A stretch of DNA of 64,000 bases. It comes from Stomorhina lunata (taxonomy: Eukaryota; Arthropoda; Insecta; Diptera; Rhiniidae). Position numbers and translations under genes: made by a program. The notes beneath the pieces were generated by a model. That model saw only the letters and a list, made by a program, of their open reading frames with translations, was not told where the DNA came from and made no database searches. Within the stretch, counting starts at the first letter, position 1, and each line of letters begins with the position of its first letter. The stretch is from contig OW121743.1 in assembly GCA_933228675.1 (NCBI GenBank), positions 90,951,998-91,015,997 of the forward strand. The letters run 5' to 3'. Below, piece by piece: positions 61,190 through 64,000 of this stretch.

Positions 61190-61605
61190 ACCTTCTTTAG
61201 AAAGAGGATAGTAGAGAGGTGAAAAGTGGTGAATATCAGATTATATTCGACATTATAATTGCAGATCATGTCAATTTTTGTTCTACAGTCAAATTTTTTT
61301 CTTTTACATCGACAGCGTCTTAAGATCAGCTAACAGTAGATTAATAATTTTACAGAAATTGATGTTTCCGTCACTGGGGCTCGAATACAGACCGAATTTT
61401 ATAATCTTTTAAGTTTTAGAAGATAACATTTTAGGAAATTATAATAAAACAGAAACGTTTTCAGAGCCTACGCAATTTGCGGAGGTCTTATAAGAATTTA
61501 ACATACAGAAATTGGACTATATGAGGATCTATAATTTTGAAACTTTAATGAAATTATCGATTGAGTAAGAGGACTTAAAAAGACGATCAACGATTATAAA
61601 TAGGA
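61190..61605. repeat. SINE-bearing segment, copy 1 of a tandem duplication
   Basis: Contains ACAGTCAAATTTTTTTC, TTTACATCGACAGCGT and, on the minus strand, a box B-like part (GTATTCGAGCCCCAGTGAC). It ends with GGACTATATGAGGATCTAT and GACGATCAACGATT. The same sequence order returns at 61955-62385. Confidence 0.65.
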
Positions 61606-61628
61606 TAGTAGAGAGGTAAAAAGAACTC

Positions 61629-61948
61629 AATTCCGTTCGGAAGTGGAATTAATTCCGTGTTTTGCTTCTGCAGAAAAAGTAAAACGAAAAAATTTTTCGG
61701 AATGAAACCACATTCTTTTGTTAAAGTGGAATTTAATTTGTATAATTTTCTTTGTTTATTCAATATTTGAATAATTTCTTCAATTATTTAGTGTTATTTG
61801 TTGAAACAATGATAGAAGTATTGATTTCAATTAAAAAAATCGTGTTTTGCAATGATTTTTGACATTTAAAATTTTTCGGAATCTATAGAACCTAAAACCA
61901 TTTCGATCGGAATTCAACTACGGAATGGTTTCAATTCCGAACGGAATT
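61629..61948. mobile_element. 320-bp miniature inverted-repeat element
   Basis: The 14-bp terminal inverted repeats AATTCCGTTCGGAA (61629-61642) and TTCCGAACGGAATT (61935-61948) match perfectly. The interior is non-coding. No clear target duplication was seen. Confidence 0.7.
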
Positions 61949-61954
61949 TATGAC

Positions 61955-62385
61955 ATGCCTGTATATTCAACATTATAATTGCATTATTTTTGTTCTACAG
62001 TCAAATTTATTTATTTTACATCGACAGCGTGTTAATGCTGTATTGCTAATAGCCGATAGAGAATGCTGTGGTAATTAATAATTTTAATAGAAACTAATAA
62101 TTACGAAAATTTCATTAAAGTCGTCACTGGGGCTCGAACCCAGACCGAATTTTATAGTCTTCTAAGTTTTCGAAGATAACATTTTAGGAAATTAGAATAA
62201 AACAGAAACGTTTCAAGAGTCTTCGCAATTGGTAGCAGGTGTTATAAGAATAGATGAATATAGATGTTGACCTATGTAAGGGCTAATGATGGAGAAATTG
62301 GACTATATGAGGATGTATAATTTTAAAACTAATGAAATTATCAATTGAGTAAGAGGACTATAAAAAGACGTTCAACGATTGGTTA
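61955..62385. repeat. SINE-bearing segment, copy 2 of a tandem duplication
   Basis: Same order of landmarks as 61190-61605, with a better preserved minus-strand box B (CTGGGTTCGAGCCCCAGTGA) at about 62121-62141. Between the copies lies the miniature element at 61629-61948. Confidence 0.68.
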
Positions 62386-62539
62386 ATGAGCAGGTGTCGG
62401 CGCAAAGAGAACAGAACAAAAAAATAGTCGGCAGAGTTGCCGTTTTTTTAAACTTTTAACTAAAATAGGTATTTTTTCAATGTGTAGTTCTAACGTTTTA
62501 AAAAGAAAAAGTTTTCTACTCCATTTCTTTTTAAATATT

Positions 62540-62760
62540 TTTATAATTTTTTTTATCAAAAATTTTTCTATAGAAAATTTTTTTATCAAAAATTTTTCTA
62601 TAGAAAATTTTTTTATCAAAAATTTTTCTATAGAAAATTTATTTATCAAAAATTTTTCTTTAGAAATTTTTTTATCAAAAATTTTTCCATAGAAAATTTT
62701 TTTATCGAAAATGTTTCTATAGAAAATTTTTTTATGAAAAATTTTTCTATAGAAAAATAT
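62540..62760. repeat. Foldback-type ~30-bp array, short block
   Basis: About seven units of TTTTTTTATCAAAAAT + TTTTCTATAGAAAA, the same type as the right arm at 32730-34340. Confidence 0.9.
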
Positions 62761-62949
62761 GTATGTAAATTACATGAATGTATTTATATGACGTCCTGTG
62801 GCGAAACAGAAATTGCAATCCACTAGCCGCGTTCAAAAATAATTTTTTTAGTTTTTCTCCATAATTTACTTTCCAATTTTCAAAATTAATAATTTGAAAA
62901 TTAAATGAACTCAAGCCTGATAAAATCTAATTTTTCGAAATTGTTTTTT

Positions 62950-63970
62950 TTTCTATATAAAATGTTTTTATCAAAAATATTTCTATAGAAAATTTTTTAA
63001 TCAAAAATTTGTCCATATAATTTTTTTTATCAAAAATTTTTCTATAGAAAATTTTTTTATCAAAAATTTTTCTATAGAAAGTTTTTTTATCAAAACTTTT
63101 TCTATAGAAAGTTTTTTTATCAAAAATTTTTCTAAAGAAAATTTTTTTATCAAAAATTTTTCTATAGAAAATTTGTTTATCAAAAATTTTTCTAAAGAAA
63201 ATTTTTTTATCAAAAATTTTTCTATAGAAAATTTTTTTATCAAAATTTTTCTATAGAAAATTTTTTAATCAATAATTGTTTTAAGAAAAATTTTTTTATC
63301 AAAAATTTTACTATAGAAAATTTATTTATCAAAAATTTTTCTATAAAAATTTTTTTATCAAACATTTTTGTATAAAAAATTTTTTATCAAACATTTTTTA
63401 TCAAAAATTTCTCTATAGAATATTTTTTTATAAAAATTTTTCTATAGAAAACTTTTTTATCGAAAAATTTTCTATAAAAAATTTTTTTTATCAAAAATTT
63501 TTCTATAAAATATTTTTTTATTAAAAATTTTTCTATAGAAAATTTTTTTATCAAAATTTTTTTTAGAAAATTTTTTTATCAAAAATTTTTCTATAGAAAA
63601 TTTTTTATCAAAAATTTTTCTATAGAAAATTTTTTTTCAAAAATTTTTCTATAGAAAATTTTTTTCAAAAATTTTTCTATATAAAGTTTTTATCAAAAAT
63701 TTTTCTATAGAAAATTTTTAAATCAAAAATTTTTCTATAAAAATTTTTAAATCAAAAATTTTTCTATAAAAATTTTTTTTATTAAAAATTTTTCTATAAA
63801 AAATTTTTTTATCAAAAATTTTTCAATAGAAAATTTTTTTATCAAAAATGTTTCTATATAAAATGTTTTTATCAAAAATATTTCTATACAAAATTTTTTA
63901 ATCAAAAATTTTTCTATAGAAAATTTTTTTATAGAAAATTTTTTTATCAAAGATAGAAAATTTTTATTTA
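62950..63970. repeat. Foldback-type ~30-bp array at the right edge
   Basis: About 35 units of the same type and orientation as 62540-62760, separated from them by ~190 bp of other sequence. The array decays at about 63970, close to the window edge, so any partner arm lies outside. Confidence 0.9.
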
Positions 63971-64000
63971 CGAAAATTAAAAAAAAAATATTGCCTACTG

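Noticed and set aside
59605..64000. Catalytic exon of the second M14 gene inside the window
   Set aside because: No frame with the HxxE context or the LRIS continuation was found; it should lie beyond the right edge.

Overview
The window looks like nuclear DNA of a higher (probably calyptrate) fly. It is very AT-rich, its coding exons are split by GT/AG introns, and it carries an insect-type mariner, Helitron and hAT-type miniature elements, and tRNA-derived SINEs. Nothing bacterial or viral was seen. Genes occupy only a few per cent; the rest is transposable elements and minisatellite arrays. The species is an inference from content, not a match.

Genes. Two M14 (zinc carboxypeptidase) family genes lie on the + strand. 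The first spans 16765-27333: two alternative-looking first exons (16765-17092 and 21226-21679), each with its own secretion signal and the same splice phase, followed by common exons 26094-26291, 26355-27025 and 27094-27333. Its mature domain has the carboxypeptidase fold signatures, but the residues aligned with all three zinc ligands, the general-base Glu and the substrate-clamping Tyr are replaced, so it should be a secreted pseudoenzyme. The second starts at 56752 (exons 56752-57106, 57237-57431, 59451-59604) and runs off the right edge before the catalytic exons. A promoter-like site and splice donor near 47.34-47.42 kb, plus a duplicated splice acceptor at 55.84 and 56.57 kb, suggest an untranslated first exon about 9 kb upstream.

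Layout. 0-5.7 kb: terminal-inverted-repeat miniature elements, a tRNA-Ala-derived SINE, and a rolling-circle-like element on the minus strand. 5694-11650: a Helitron with both termini intact, no visible Rep/helicase, built of ~585-bp higher-order repeats and holding a nested 0.8-kb miniature element. 11.6-16.7 kb: dispersed repeats, a hAT-like foldback element with 8-bp target duplications, and a hairpin element. 17.1-19.7 kb: a 5'-truncated, stop-containing DD41D mariner and a second copy of the rolling-circle-like element, both in the intron after exon 1A. 27.6-29 kb: a 31-bp minisatellite just downstream of the first gene. 30369-34700: a giant foldback element whose ~1.9-kb inverted arms are arrays of ~30-bp units around a ~540-bp loop. 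37-46 kb: related 29-bp arrays with segmental duplications and a 496-bp perfect inverted repeat. 48-59 kb: 'caacatttt' arrays with higher-order structure, interrupted by a SINE with a clean 10-bp target duplication. 60.9-62.4 kb: duplicated SINE-bearing segments separated by a miniature element. 62.5-64 kb: another foldback-type array running off the edge.

Most of these minisatellites share a self-complementary core, TTTTCTATAGAAAA or a close variant, which suggests one repeat superfamily spread by foldback-type elements. The best candidates for something undescribed are the foldback element at 30.4-34.7 kb, its relation to the other arrays, and the two-promoter pseudo-carboxypeptidase gene. 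All calls come from reading the sequence; no search or alignment program was run.
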